Assembly (NCBI RefSeq): GCF_012849555.1
Contig: NZ_CP051685.1
Location: forward strand, 6,014,001 to 6,078,000
Reading direction: 5' to 3'
Length of the DNA stretch: 64,000 bases
Source: Massilia forsythiae
GTDB taxonomy: Bacteria; Pseudomonadota; Gammaproteobacteria; Burkholderiales; Burkholderiaceae_D
Positions within the stretch are counted from its first letter, which is position 1. Each line of letters starts with the position of its first letter. This document shows, piece after piece, positions 1 to 7,942 of this stretch. A program made the position numbers and the translations under genes. The notes under the pieces are model-generated. The model was not told the DNA's origin. It searched no databases and saw only the letters and a program-made list of their open reading frames with translations.

Positions 1-773
1 CGGCCCAGGCCCAGCATCACGCCGCCGACCACGCCGGCGCGGGTGTACGGCAGCACCACCTTGCGCACCACTTCCCACTTGGTGCAGCCGAGGCCGTAGG
101 CCGATTCCTTGAGCACGGTCGGCACGATCTCGAACACGTCGCGCATCACCGAGGCGATGAAGGGGATGATCATGATCGCCAGGATCAGGCCGGCGGTCAG
201 CACGCCCAGGCCCATGGTCGGGCCCTGGAACAGCGGACCGACGACCGGCAGCACGCCCAGCGTGTGCTTGAGCAGCGGCTGCACGTGGTCGCCGAAGATC
301 GGCGCGAACACGAACAGGCCCCACATGCCGTAGATGATCGACGGCACGCCGGCCAGCAGCTCGACCGCCATGCCCATCGGGCGGCGCAGCCAGGCCGGGC
401 AGATCTCGGTCAGGAACAGCGCGATGCCGAAGCTGATCGGGAACGCCACCAGCAGCGCGATGACCGAGGTCGCCAGCGTGCCGGTGATGGCAATGAGGGC
501 GCCGAACTTATCGTTGACCGGATCCCATTCGGCGCTGGCGATGAAGGCCGGGCCGAATTCGCGGAAGGCCGGCGCGGCGCCGATCGCCAGCGAGATGATG
601 ATGCCGACCAGGACCACCAGCACCGAGGCGGCGAACAGCAAGGTCACCTTGTGGAAGATGAAGTCCTGCATCCTTTGCGTGCGCATGGTGCTGCGCAGCG
701 CGGCGTGGCTGGCGTCGTCCAGCCCGGCGGGCCGGTCGGCGCCGCCGGCGGCGATCGCGGAATGTGCGTTCAT
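1..773 (-). CDS. pstC: PstC, phosphate ABC transporter permease (partial, C-terminus outside window)
   Basis: This is the N-terminal part of an inner-membrane permease of the high-affinity phosphate importer PstSCAB; the reading frame runs off the left window edge. The ATG at 773 begins MNAHSAIAAG, a polar cytoplasmic leader, followed by a hydrophobic first membrane segment (FAASVLVVLVGIIISLAI). The PstC-typical stretch around GPAFIASAEW and further membrane helices follow. It lies 172 bases downstream of pstS on the same strand, the usual pstS-pstC order, so the two are probably co-transcribed under the Pho box upstream of pstS. The assignment rests on family resemblance plus the pstS neighbour; the C-terminal half cannot be judged here. 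Confidence 0.9.
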   Translation of the reverse strand, partial: MNAHSAIAAGGADRPAGLDDASHAALRSTMRTQRMQDFIFHKVTLLFAASVLVVLVGIIISLAIGAAPAFREFGPAFIASAEWDPVNDKFGALIAITGTLATSVIALLVAFPISFGIALFLTEICPAWLRRPMGMAVELLAGVPSIIYGMWGLFVFAPIFGDHVQPLLKHTLGVLPVVGPLFQGPTMGLGVLTAGLILAIMIIPFIASVMRDVFEIVPTVLKESAYGLGCTKWEVVRKVVLPYTRAGVVGGVMLGLG

Positions 774-805
774 GTCGTTGTTCACTGCGTTGTTGACTGT
801 TTTGC

Positions 806-841
806 TGCTCGTGTTTTTACTGCTCGTGTTTTACTGCTCGT
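806..841. repeat. short tandem repeat between pstS and pstC
   Basis: Two and a half copies of a 14-15 base unit (TGCTCGTGTTTTAC) stand head to tail in the pstS-pstC gap. The copies differ by one T. No function is evident. Confidence 0.6.
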
Positions 842-945
842 CCGTTGCTCGCCGTCGGGGCGTGCAAGCGGCGAACCGCGCCCACCCTCGCAGGGAGGGA
901 AGGCGCGGCGCTCGCTTCACGCTGCCGGGCCGGCCTGCATCCGGC

Positions 946-1989
946 TTACCAGACGGCCTTGCCCGACGCATCCTTCATGTTGGCCTTCCAGGCATCCTGC
1001 ACCAGCTTGGTGACGCTGGCGGGCAGCGGCACGTAGTCGAGGTCGGTGGCCGCGGCGGCGCCGTTCTTGAACGACCAGTCGAAGAAGCTCAGCACTTCCT
1101 TGCCCTTGGCCGCATCCGCCTGCTGCTTGTGCACCAGGATGTAGGACACGCCGGTGATCGGCCAGGCGGCCTTGCCCGGCTGGTCGGTCAGGACCACCGC
1201 GAAGCCCGGGGTCTTGGCCCAGTCGGCGTTGGCGGCGGCGGCCTTGAAGGCGTCGTCGTCCGGCTGCAGGTAGGCGCCGTCGCGGTTCTTCAGCTGGGTG
1301 TGCGCCATCTTGTTCTTCTTGGCATAGGCCCACTCGACGTAGCCGATCGAACCCTTGATGCGCTGGACGTTGGCGGCGACGCCGTCGTTGCCCTTGCCGC
1401 CCACGCCGGTGGCCCACTTGACCGCGGTGCCGGCGCCGATCTTGGTCTTGAAGTCGGCGTTGGTCTTGGACAGGTAGTCGGTGAACAGGAACGAGGTGCC
1501 CGAGCTGTCGGCGCGGTGCACCACGGTGATGTCCTCGGCCGGCAGCTTGACGCCCGGGTTCAGGGCGGCGATCTGCTGGTCGTTCCACTTGGTGATCTTG
1601 CCGAGGTAGATGTCGGCGATGACCGGGCCGGTCAGCTTCATCTGGCCCGGAGCGATGCCGTCCAGGTTGACCACGGTGACCACGCCGCCCATGATGGCCG
1701 GGAACTGGAACAGGCCGGCCTGGTTCAGCTCGTCGGCTGCCAGCGGCATGTCCGAAGCGCCGAAGTCGACCGTCTTGGCCTTGATCTGCTTGATGCCCGC
1801 GCCCGAGCCGACCGACTGGTAGTTCAGGCCGTTGCCGCTGGCCTTCTTGTACATTTCGGCCCACTTGGCGTAGATCGGATACGGGAACGTGGCGCCCGCA
1901 CCGGTGATGTCGGCAGCCAGCGCGGCGTTGGCCGCAAAGGCGGCCGAGGTGCCGATGATGATGGTAGCCAGCAGTTGCTTCATGCGCAT
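946..1989 (-). CDS. pstS: PstS, periplasmic phosphate-binding protein
   Basis: The substrate-binding component of the Pst phosphate ABC transporter captures phosphate in the periplasm and delivers it to PstC/PstA. The 347-residue product starts with a Sec signal peptide (MRMKQLLATIIIGTSAAFA, cleavage probably after ALA). The mature start ITGAGATFPYPIYAKW is the family hallmark, and SGTSFLFTDYL contains phosphate-contacting serine/threonine residues. Length fits the family. I chose the ATG at 1989 because an AAGGA ribosome-binding site sits six bases upstream; the in-frame ATG at 1983 is the alternative, and a longer in-frame extension lacks a ribosome-binding site. A Pho box about 70 bases upstream predicts PhoB control. 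pstC follows on the same strand. Confidence 0.96.
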   Translation of the reverse strand: MRMKQLLATIIIGTSAAFAANAALAADITGAGATFPYPIYAKWAEMYKKASGNGLNYQSVGSGAGIKQIKAKTVDFGASDMPLAADELNQAGLFQFPAIMGGVVTVVNLDGIAPGQMKLTGPVIADIYLGKITKWNDQQIAALNPGVKLPAEDITVVHRADSSGTSFLFTDYLSKTNADFKTKIGAGTAVKWATGVGGKGNDGVAANVQRIKGSIGYVEWAYAKKNKMAHTQLKNRDGAYLQPDDDAFKAAAANADWAKTPGFAVVLTDQPGKAAWPITGVSYILVHKQQADAAKGKEVLSFFDWSFKNGAAAATDLDYVPLPASVTKLVQDAWKANMKDASGKAVW

Positions 1990-2055
1990 ATCAAGTCCTT
2001 GATGGAGTGTTGACGAGGGTTGAAATCCTTGAATGCTGCGCAGTGTAATGAGCAA

Positions 2056-2076
2056 ATATGACGCCTTTATGACATG
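2056..2076 (-). promoter_or_regulatory. Pho box upstream of pstS
   Basis: On the reverse strand the site reads TGTCAT-AAAGG-CGTCAT, two PhoB half-sites with the standard 11-base period, about 70 bases upstream of the pstS start. Further TGTCAT half-sites occur nearby (forward-strand copies at 2122-2127 and 2144-2149, exactly 22 bases apart). PhoB activation under phosphate starvation is expected from family knowledge; occupancy is inferred. Confidence 0.75.
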
Positions 2077-2283
2077 GCTTGTCATGAAACGATGACACGC
2101 GCCGCGGCACCGCCTGGCGCGTGTCATACAAGAGGCCGCCGGCTGTCATAAATGGTAGAGACCGCTTGCAGGGGGCCGCGAGCAGGCGGAAGAAGAAAAA
2201 GCTCCTTGTAAAGACGCCGGTCCCTGCTACCCTGAAAGCATGATCAACACCACGGGAGGGTTCGCTGAACGGCGTTTCGAGTC

Positions 2284-2403
2284 ATGATTGTCGGGTTGTT
2301 TGTTACAGGCGTATTAAGCGGCATCGCCGGCCTGGTCCTCTTCGAAGCCATCGTCGAGGGACGTGGTTGCTCGGGCAAGCTGCAAGACCGCTATCACGAA
2401 TAG
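2284..2403 (+). CDS. possible 39-residue membrane-anchored small protein
   Basis: A 39-codon frame encodes a hydrophobic N-terminus (MIVGLFVTGVLSGIAGLVLF) and a short charged tail ending in RYHE, which would be a single-pass small membrane protein. It overlaps by ATGA the end of a 15-codon frame beginning at 2240, which might couple its translation. Forward-facing TGTCAT half-sites lie about 140-160 bases upstream. There is no good ribosome-binding site directly before the ATG, only a GGGAGGG 20 bases upstream. I do not recognise a family, and it may be a chance frame. Confidence 0.3.
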   Translation: MIVGLFVTGVLSGIAGLVLFEAIVEGRGCSGKLQDRYHE

Positions 2404-2438
2404 CGCAGGACCGCTCGGTTCTTTACCAAGGCAAAAAC

Positions 2439-2474
2439 AAAAGCGGCGAGGCCATCGAGGCACTCGCCGCTTTT
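2439..2474 (-). terminator. intrinsic terminator of the PilZ gene
   Basis: A 12-bp perfect stem (AAAAGCGGCGAG / CTCGCCGCTTTT) with a 12-base loop lies 25 bases after the pilZ stop. Read on the reverse strand it is followed by TTTTGTTTTT. Confidence 0.85.
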
Positions 2475-2498
2475 CGCGTGGCTGGCCGGTACGAATCC

Positions 2499-2822
2499 CT
2501 AGCGCAGGAAGCGCGCCAGGTGGCCCATGGCCTTCAGGTCGAGGTTGACGAACTGGAAACCGACCTTGAATTCGCCGCCGCCGAAGATGCAGTACATGAC
2601 CTTCACGCGCGCCTGCAGCGTCGCCGGCCTGCCCTCCACCAGCAGGTCGAAGCCGACCTGGGCGCCCTGCCCCACCTGCAGCGGCTGCTGCAGCGTGACG
2701 CTGACGCCGTTGGCGCCGATGTCCGCCGTGCGCGCCGGCAGCGGCGCTTGCCCCTCCAGCGCCACCAGCGCCTTGACCTTGAGGATCTTGCGCGCCGATT
2801 GTCGTTGTTCCGTAAACACCAT
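2499..2822 (-). CDS. PilZ-domain protein (c-di-GMP receptor)
   Basis: The 107-residue protein consists of one PilZ domain, a beta-barrel that binds cyclic di-GMP. Both binding motifs are recognisable: an arginine-rich RQSAR near residues 7-11, corresponding to RxxxR, and DIGANGV near residue 34, corresponding to (D/N)xSxxG. Glycine or alanine replaces the usual serine, so affinity is uncertain. A weak AGGGG precedes the ATG at 2822. It is a single gene with its own terminator, about 70 bases after radA on the same strand. This window also encodes two multidomain GGDEF/EAL proteins, so a c-di-GMP network is present; the effector target cannot be read from sequence. Confidence 0.85.
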   Translation of the reverse strand: MVFTEQRQSARKILKVKALVALEGQAPLPARTADIGANGVSVTLQQPLQVGQGAQVGFDLLVEGRPATLQARVKVMYCIFGGGEFKVGFQFVNLDLKAMGHLARFLR

Positions 2823-2892
2823 CTACCCCTGCCTTGCGAACGAGGCAGCGATTATAGTGCAATTTGGCAACACCGTCATGAGGGAGGCCGGC

Positions 2893-4269
2893 TCAATCCA
2901 GCTCGCGCAGCTTGCTGAAGGCCTGGTCGATGCGCTCCACCGCGATGATGGTCATGCCCTCAATCGGCTGCTTGGGCGCGTTGGCCTTGGGAATCACCGC
3001 CACCGAGAAGCCCAGCTTGGCCGCTTCGCGCAGGCGCTCCTGGCCGCGTGGCGCGGGGCGGATCTCGCCGGCCAGGCCGACCTCGCCGAACACCACCAGC
3101 CCGCGCGGCAGCGGCTTGTTGCGCATCGAAGAATTGATTGCCAGCAACACGGCCAGGTCGGCCGCCGGTTCGGTGATCTTGACGCCACCCACCGCGTTGA
3201 TGAACACGTCCTGGTCGAAGGCGGCGATGCCGGCATGGCGGTGCAGCACCGCCAGCAGCATCGCCAGGCGATTCTGTTCCAGGCCCACCGACAGCCGGCG
3301 CGCGTTCGGCAGGTGGCTGGCGTCGACCAGCGCCTGCACCTCGACCAGCAGCGGGCGCGTGCCTTCCTGGGTCACCATCACGCAGGAACCCGGCACCTGG
3401 CTGTCGTGCTGCGACAGGAACAGCGCCGACGGGTTCGAGACGCCCTTCAGCCCCTTTTCCGTCATCGCGAACACGCCCAGCTCGTTGACCGCGCCGAAGC
3501 GGTTCTTGATCGCCCGCACCAGGCGGTAGCTGCTCTGGGTGTCGCCCTCGAAGTACAACACGGTGTCGACGATGTGCTCCAGCACGCGCGGGCCGGCCAG
3601 CGCGCCTTCCTTGGTCACGTGGCCGACCAGGATGATGGTCACGCCGGTCTGCTTGGCCACGCGCGTGAGCTGGGCCGCACACTCGCGCACCTGAGAGACC
3701 GAGCCCGGCGCCGAGGTCAGCGCGTCCGAGTACAGGGTCTGGATCGAGTCGATCACCGCCACGTCCGGCTTCAGGTCCGCCAGCGTGCCGAGGATCTTTT
3801 CCAGCTGGATCTCGGCCTGCAGCTTGAGGTCCTTCGCTTCCACCTGCAGGCGGCGCGCGCGCAGCGCGATCTGGGCGCCGGACTCCTCGCCCGACACGTA
3901 CAGCGTATTGCGCGTGGCCGCCAGGCTCGACAGCGCCTGCAGCAGCAGGGTCGACTTGCCGATGCCGGGATCGCCGCCGATCAACACCACGCCGCCGGAG
4001 ACCAGGCCGCCGCCCAGCACGCGGTCGAATTCCTCGATGCCGGTGCCGAAGCGCGGCACGTCGATCGCCTCGATGTCCTTGAGCGACAGCACGGGCGCGG
4101 TCTGCGCCAGGCTTTTATGATGCTGGGTCTGCGACATGCGGTTCAGGCCCGCGGTCTCGACCTGTTCGGTCATGGTGTTCCAGGCCTTGCAGTCTGGACA
4201 TTGCCCGCTCCAGCGGCTGGCGACGGCGCCGCACTCGCTGCAAACGAAACTGGTACGTGGTTTAGCCAT
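2893..4269 (-). CDS. radA: RadA, DNA repair ATPase / branch-migration protein
   Basis: RadA is a RecA-related ATPase that acts with RecA to process recombination intermediates and drive branch migration. The 458-residue protein shows the N-terminal four-cysteine zinc finger (C10, C13, C24, C27), a Walker A motif GGDPGIGKST, the RadA-specific KNRFG motif, and the C-terminal Lon-protease-like domain. Length is typical. The ATG at 4269 places the zinc finger at residue 10, as in the family. alr lies upstream on the same strand with about 90 bases between them. Confidence 0.97.
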   Translation of the reverse strand: MAKPRTSFVCSECGAVASRWSGQCPDCKAWNTMTEQVETAGLNRMSQTQHHKSLAQTAPVLSLKDIEAIDVPRFGTGIEEFDRVLGGGLVSGGVVLIGGDPGIGKSTLLLQALSSLAATRNTLYVSGEESGAQIALRARRLQVEAKDLKLQAEIQLEKILGTLADLKPDVAVIDSIQTLYSDALTSAPGSVSQVRECAAQLTRVAKQTGVTIILVGHVTKEGALAGPRVLEHIVDTVLYFEGDTQSSYRLVRAIKNRFGAVNELGVFAMTEKGLKGVSNPSALFLSQHDSQVPGSCVMVTQEGTRPLLVEVQALVDASHLPNARRLSVGLEQNRLAMLLAVLHRHAGIAAFDQDVFINAVGGVKITEPAADLAVLLAINSSMRNKPLPRGLVVFGEVGLAGEIRPAPRGQERLREAAKLGFSVAVIPKANAPKQPIEGMTIIAVERIDQAFSKLRELD

Positions 4270-4362
4270 GTCGGTGTGGAATCCAGTGTTGGGTAACTAA
4301 TGTATACGGGAGCGGCCGCGGTCGGGCAGCGATCGCGGCCGGCGCCGGACGGAAGGCCCGTC

Positions 4363-5478
4363 TCAGTCGCTGTCGACGCGCCCTTCGGCCACGCGCACGC
4401 GCGGGGCCAGCGCACACATCAACTCGTAGCCGATGGTGCCGGCGGCCTGCGCCACCTCGTCGATCGGCAAACCGTCGCCCCAGAGTGTGACCTTGCTGCC
4501 CACGCGCGCGTTCGGCACCGGCGACAGGTCGACCGTCATCATGTCCATCGAGACGCGCCCGACCAGGCTGGTGCGCACGCCGTCGACCAGCACCGGCGTG
4601 CCGTGCCCGGCATGGCGCGGATAACCGTCGGCATAGCCGCAGGCCACCACGCCCACCGTCATCGGCCCGGGCGCCTGGAAGCGGCTGCCGTAGCCGACGC
4701 TGTCGCCGGCCTCGAGTTCCTGGATGCCGATGATCTCGGATTTCAGGGTCATGGTCGGCAGCAGGCCGAAGTCGGCGGCCGGGCGTGCGCCGGGCGTGCC
4801 GCCATACAGCATGATGCCGGGGCGCACCCAGTCGTTGTGCAGCTCGCCCGCCTCGTCGCCGAACAGCGCGGCCTGGTGCAGCACGCCGCCCGAATTCGAC
4901 AGGCTGCGCTCGCCCGGCAAGCCGTCGGCGCCCTGGCGGAAGCGGCGCACCTGTTCGCCGATCGACAGGCGCGGATGCTCCAGCTCGTCGGCATTGGCGA
5001 AGTGCGTCATCAGCGTGATGTGGCGGATGCCGCGGATCGCGCGCAGGCGCGCGTAGGCGGTGCGGAATTCGTCGGGACGGAAACCGAGACGGTTCATGCC
5101 GGTGTTCATCTTCAGTTGCACGTCGATCGGCCGGTACAGCTGGGTATATTCGAGCATCTTGATTTGCTCCAGGCAGTGCACGGTGCTGTTGATGTTGTAC
5201 TCGGCCAGCAGCGGCACGTCGGACGCGTCGAAGATTCCTTCCAGCAGCAAGATCGGCTTGACCCAGCCCAGTTCGCGCAGGCGCAGCGCGTTCTCGGTCT
5301 CGATCAGCGCCAGGCCGTCGGCCTGCACGAAGCCGCGCATGCCGCGCTCCAGGCCATGGCCATAGGCATTCGCCTTGACCACCGCCCAGATCCTGGCCGC
5401 CGGCGCAAACGTGCGGGCACGGACCAGGTTGCGCTGCATGGCGTCGAGGTGGATGGTGGCGTGGAGAGGACGGGGCAT
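4363..5478 (-). CDS. alr: alanine racemase
   Basis: A PLP-dependent fold-type III racemase that interconverts L- and D-alanine and supplies D-alanine for peptidoglycan. The PLP lysine lies in AVVKANAYGHG (K35), and the C-terminal domain carries the GYGSRF tyrosine used as the second catalytic base. The 371-residue length fits biosynthetic Alr enzymes. I chose the ATG at 5478 (MPRPLHATIHLDA) from family resemblance. An in-frame TTG at 5511 would add 11 residues, and neither start has a strong ribosome-binding site. radA follows downstream on the same strand. Confidence 0.96.
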   Translation of the reverse strand: MPRPLHATIHLDAMQRNLVRARTFAPAARIWAVVKANAYGHGLERGMRGFVQADGLALIETENALRLRELGWVKPILLLEGIFDASDVPLLAEYNINSTVHCLEQIKMLEYTQLYRPIDVQLKMNTGMNRLGFRPDEFRTAYARLRAIRGIRHITLMTHFANADELEHPRLSIGEQVRRFRQGADGLPGERSLSNSGGVLHQAALFGDEAGELHNDWVRPGIMLYGGTPGARPAADFGLLPTMTLKSEIIGIQELEAGDSVGYGSRFQAPGPMTVGVVACGYADGYPRHAGHGTPVLVDGVRTSLVGRVSMDMMTVDLSPVPNARVGSKVTLWGDGLPIDEVAQAAGTIGYELMCALAPRVRVAEGRVDSD

Positions 5479-5573
5479 GGACGGCAGATGGGGTCGGATG
5501 ACAGCAAACAAAGAGGGATCGAACGAACGGTCTATTTTAACGCTGCCATTGAAATGGCGTATTGTCGATTATT

Positions 5574-5601
5574 TTGGTGGCGCGACCTTTCATGGTATAA
5601 A
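5574..5601 (+). promoter_or_regulatory. putative sigma-70 promoter for lplT
   Basis: TTGGTG at 5574-5579 and TATAAA at 5596-5601, separated by 16 bases, lie about 30 bases before the lplT start. A short palindrome GCCATT-GA-AATGGC occurs just upstream, near 5546-5559. Confidence 0.5.
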
Positions 5602-5631
5602 GCAACCCACACTAGTTTTTAGAACGTCTCA

Positions 5632-6894
5632 ATGAATCGCGGTTTTTATACCATCATGGCGGCGCAGTTCTTCTCGTCGCTGGCCGATAACGCGCTCATC
5701 TTTGTCGCGATCGGCCTGCTGACGGCAATGAACGCACCGGCGGAGCTGACTCCGCTGTTGAAACTGTCTTTCGCGCTGTTCTACGTCGTGCTGGCCGCGT
5801 TCGTGGGCGCGTTCGCCGACTCGATGCCCAAGGGCCGGGTCATGTTCATCGCCAACCTGATCAAGGTGGCCGGCTGCAGCCTGATCTTCGTCGGCGTGCA
5901 CCCCCTGATCGCCTGCGCGGTGGTCGGCTTCGGCGCCGCCGTGTATTCTCCCGCCAAGTACGGCATCCTGACCGAACTGCTGCCGCCGGAAAAGCTGGTG
6001 GCCGCCAACGGCTGGATCGAGGGCCTGACCGTGATGTCGATCATCTTCGGCACCGTGATGGGCGGCCTGCTGGTCGGCACCCATGGCGGCGCCTGGCTGG
6101 CAAGTCTCGACTTTCCCTTCATCGACACACCGATCAACAGCCCGACGCGCGCCTCGCTGGCGGTGCTGATCGGCGTGTACGCGCTGGCGGCCGGCTTCAA
6201 CCTGCGCATCCCGGACACCGGCGCCCGCTACGAACACCAGGAACGCAATCCTGCCAGGCTGATCGCCGACTTCGCCGAGTGCTCGTCGACGCTGTGGAAG
6301 GACAAGCTGGGCCAGATCTCGCTGGCCGTGACCACGCTGTTCTGGGGCGCCAGCGCCACCCTGCAGTTCGTGGTCATCAACTGGGCGGAACGCTCGCTGG
6401 ATATGCCGCTCGACAAGGCGACCAGCCTGATCGGCGTGGTGGCGATCGGCGTGGCGGTCGGCGCCGCGCTGGCGGCCAAGGTCATTCCGCTGCGCAAGTC
6501 GCTGAGCGTGATCCCGCTCGGCATCATCATGGGCCTGGTGGTCACCAGCATGACCATGGTGCATTCGCTGTACGTGGCGGTGCCGCTGTTGATGATCATC
6601 GGCCTGCTGTCCGGCTTCTTCGTGGTGCCGATGAACGCCCTGCTGCAGCACCGCGGCCACGTCCTGATGAGCGCCGGCCACTCGATCGCGGTGCAGAACT
6701 TCAACGAAAACCTGTCGATCCTGTCGATGCTGGCGCTGTACGCCATCATGATCACGCTGAAGCTCGACCTGAACATCATCATCGTGCTGTTCGGGCTGTC
6801 GCTGGCCGGCATCATGTACCTGATCAAGCGCCGCCACACGGCCAACCAGCGCCAGCACGACTCGCTGGGGCTGATCGGCGAGCACAAGCACTGA
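5632..6894 (+). CDS. lplT: LplT, lysophospholipid transporter (MFS)
   Basis: An inner-membrane major-facilitator protein that moves lysophospholipids from the outer to the inner leaflet for re-acylation. The 420-residue protein opens with MNRGFYTIMAAQFFSSLADNA, characteristic of LplT. It has about 12 hydrophobic helices and the family stretch SPAKYGILTELLPPEKLVAANGW. It stands alone: the acyltransferase/acyl-ACP synthetase Aas, often linked to lplT in enterobacteria, is not in this window. Transcription probably starts at the TATAAA box upstream and ends in the hairpin repeat at 6900-6963, shared with the convergent DUF1853 gene. Confidence 0.93.
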   Translation: MNRGFYTIMAAQFFSSLADNALIFVAIGLLTAMNAPAELTPLLKLSFALFYVVLAAFVGAFADSMPKGRVMFIANLIKVAGCSLIFVGVHPLIACAVVGFGAAVYSPAKYGILTELLPPEKLVAANGWIEGLTVMSIIFGTVMGGLLVGTHGGAWLASLDFPFIDTPINSPTRASLAVLIGVYALAAGFNLRIPDTGARYEHQERNPARLIADFAECSSTLWKDKLGQISLAVTTLFWGASATLQFVVINWAERSLDMPLDKATSLIGVVAIGVAVGAALAAKVIPLRKSLSVIPLGIIMGLVVTSMTMVHSLYVAVPLLMIIGLLSGFFVVPMNALLQHRGHVLMSAGHSIAVQNFNENLSILSMLALYAIMITLKLDLNIIIVLFGLSLAGIMYLIKRRHTANQRQHDSLGLIGEHKH

Positions 6895-6899
6895 CTTCC

Positions 6900-6963
6900 A
6901 ATTCGGGGTCAGAGCACAATGCTGGATTGTGCTCTGACCCCGAATTGCTCTGACCCCGAATTG
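6900..6963. repeat. palindromic GGGGTCAGAGC repeat element
   Basis: A perfect 21-bp inverted repeat (6900-6920 and 6926-6946) with a five-base loop GCTGG, followed by a direct copy of its right arm (GCTCTGACCCCGAATTG, 6947-6963). It fills the gap between convergent lplT and the DUF1853 gene and could act as a bidirectional terminator. The GGGGTC(A/G)GAGC core recurs at 25026-25064 in the leuA leader. I read it as a REP-like interspersed element, by inference. Confidence 0.8.
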
Positions 6964-6973
6964 CTATCCACGA

Positions 6974-7942
6974 TCAGGGATGCAGGCGTGCGCCGGCGCG
7001 GGTGTGCCAGTCGTCGGGGACGATGAAGCCGCGGTCGATCTCGACGATGCTGCCGGGTTCCTCGCGCACCAGCGCCACCAGCAACGGTGTCCCCGAGGCG
7101 GCGAAGTGGTCCGCCAATTCGGCCGCCAGCTGGGCTCGGTCCAGCATCCACGCCGCGGAAGCGGCGCGGAACGGCGCCAGCCATTGCAGGCGCGGCAGGA
7201 CCAGGAAGCGCTCGGCTTCCAGGCGGCCGATCTCGCCGGCCGCGCACCAGAAGCCGCGGCAATGCAGCGCCGAAATGCCTTTCATGTCCATGTACGTGCC
7301 GGCCGGATAGAACAGCCAGCCCTTGACCAGCGCGCGCGCCGCGGTCACCGGGCGCGGCAGCACCGCGCGCGCGGCCGGATGGTCGCCCAGCGCCAGCTGG
7401 CGCTCGAACACCTTGCGCATCTTGCGGCCCAGGCTGTCGGCCAGGTTGGGGCCGACGAAGCTGTCGAAGCCGGCCGCCAGGCTGCCGCCGGCGCCGCCGT
7501 GGACGCCATCCTGCAGCAGGTAGAACTTGGTGGCGAATTCGATGTGCTCGAGCCCGCCGGCGCCGTCGTCCAGCAGGAAATCGAATTCGCCGACGGTGTC
7601 GTTGCGCGCGGCGCGCACCTGCAGGCCGTGCAGCACCAGCCGGCCCTGCTCGGCGAAATAGAAGGCCATCAGCTTTTCCGCGTACAGGCCGAGGCGCGTC
7701 ATCGGGCGCGTGCCGAGCGCCGCGTCCAGCCGTGCCGGATCGCGGTCGAGCTCGGCCAGCCAGGCGGCGGTGGCGGGCGTCACCGGCCCCAGCGTGGCGA
7801 TGCGGCCCTGCCAGTGCGGATCGTGGACGTCGAGCAGGTCGGGCGCATCCAGCAGCCAGGCCAGCGCGCGCACCCGCTCGCGGCGCAGGTGGCCCCAGCG
7901 CCGCTCGAATGCGGCCTGGTAATTGTCGGCCGGCGGTGTCAC
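6974..7942 (-). CDS. DUF1853 family protein
   Basis: The 322-residue protein resembles the uncharacterised DUF1853 family, with a nuclease-like pattern GEFDFLLDD...HIEFATKFYLL. The E-x-D...E-x-K arrangement suggests a PD-(D/E)XK-type fold, but activity is not established. The start is a GTG at 7942 whose last bases form the TGA of the upstream uracil-DNA glycosylase gene (GTGA overlap), so translation is probably coupled. It is the last gene of the tsaB-rimI-udg-DUF1853 chain and ends ten bases from a palindromic repeat that may terminate transcription. A link to DNA repair is guilt by association only. Confidence 0.8.
   Translation of the reverse strand: MTPPADNYQAAFERRWGHLRRERVRALAWLLDAPDLLDVHDPHWQGRIATLGPVTPATAAWLAELDRDPARLDAALGTRPMTRLGLYAEKLMAFYFAEQGRLVLHGLQVRAARNDTVGEFDFLLDDGAGGLEHIEFATKFYLLQDGVHGGAGGSLAAGFDSFVGPNLADSLGRKMRKVFERQLALGDHPAARAVLPRPVTAARALVKGWLFYPAGTYMDMKGISALHCRGFWCAAGEIGRLEAERFLVLPRLQWLAPFRAASAAWMLDRAQLAAELADHFAASGTPLLVALVREEPGSIVEIDRGFIVPDDWHTRAGARLHP

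Noticed and set aside
806..841. CRISPR-like tandem repeat between pstS and pstC
   Set aside because: Only two and a half adjacent 14-15 base copies without spacers and no cas genes.
5629..6891. A 420-codon frame on the reverse strand exactly opposite lplT
   Set aside because: Long antisense frames are expected in such GC-rich DNA. The forward frame is clearly LplT, and the reverse product is low-complexity His/Arg/Gln-rich without any family.
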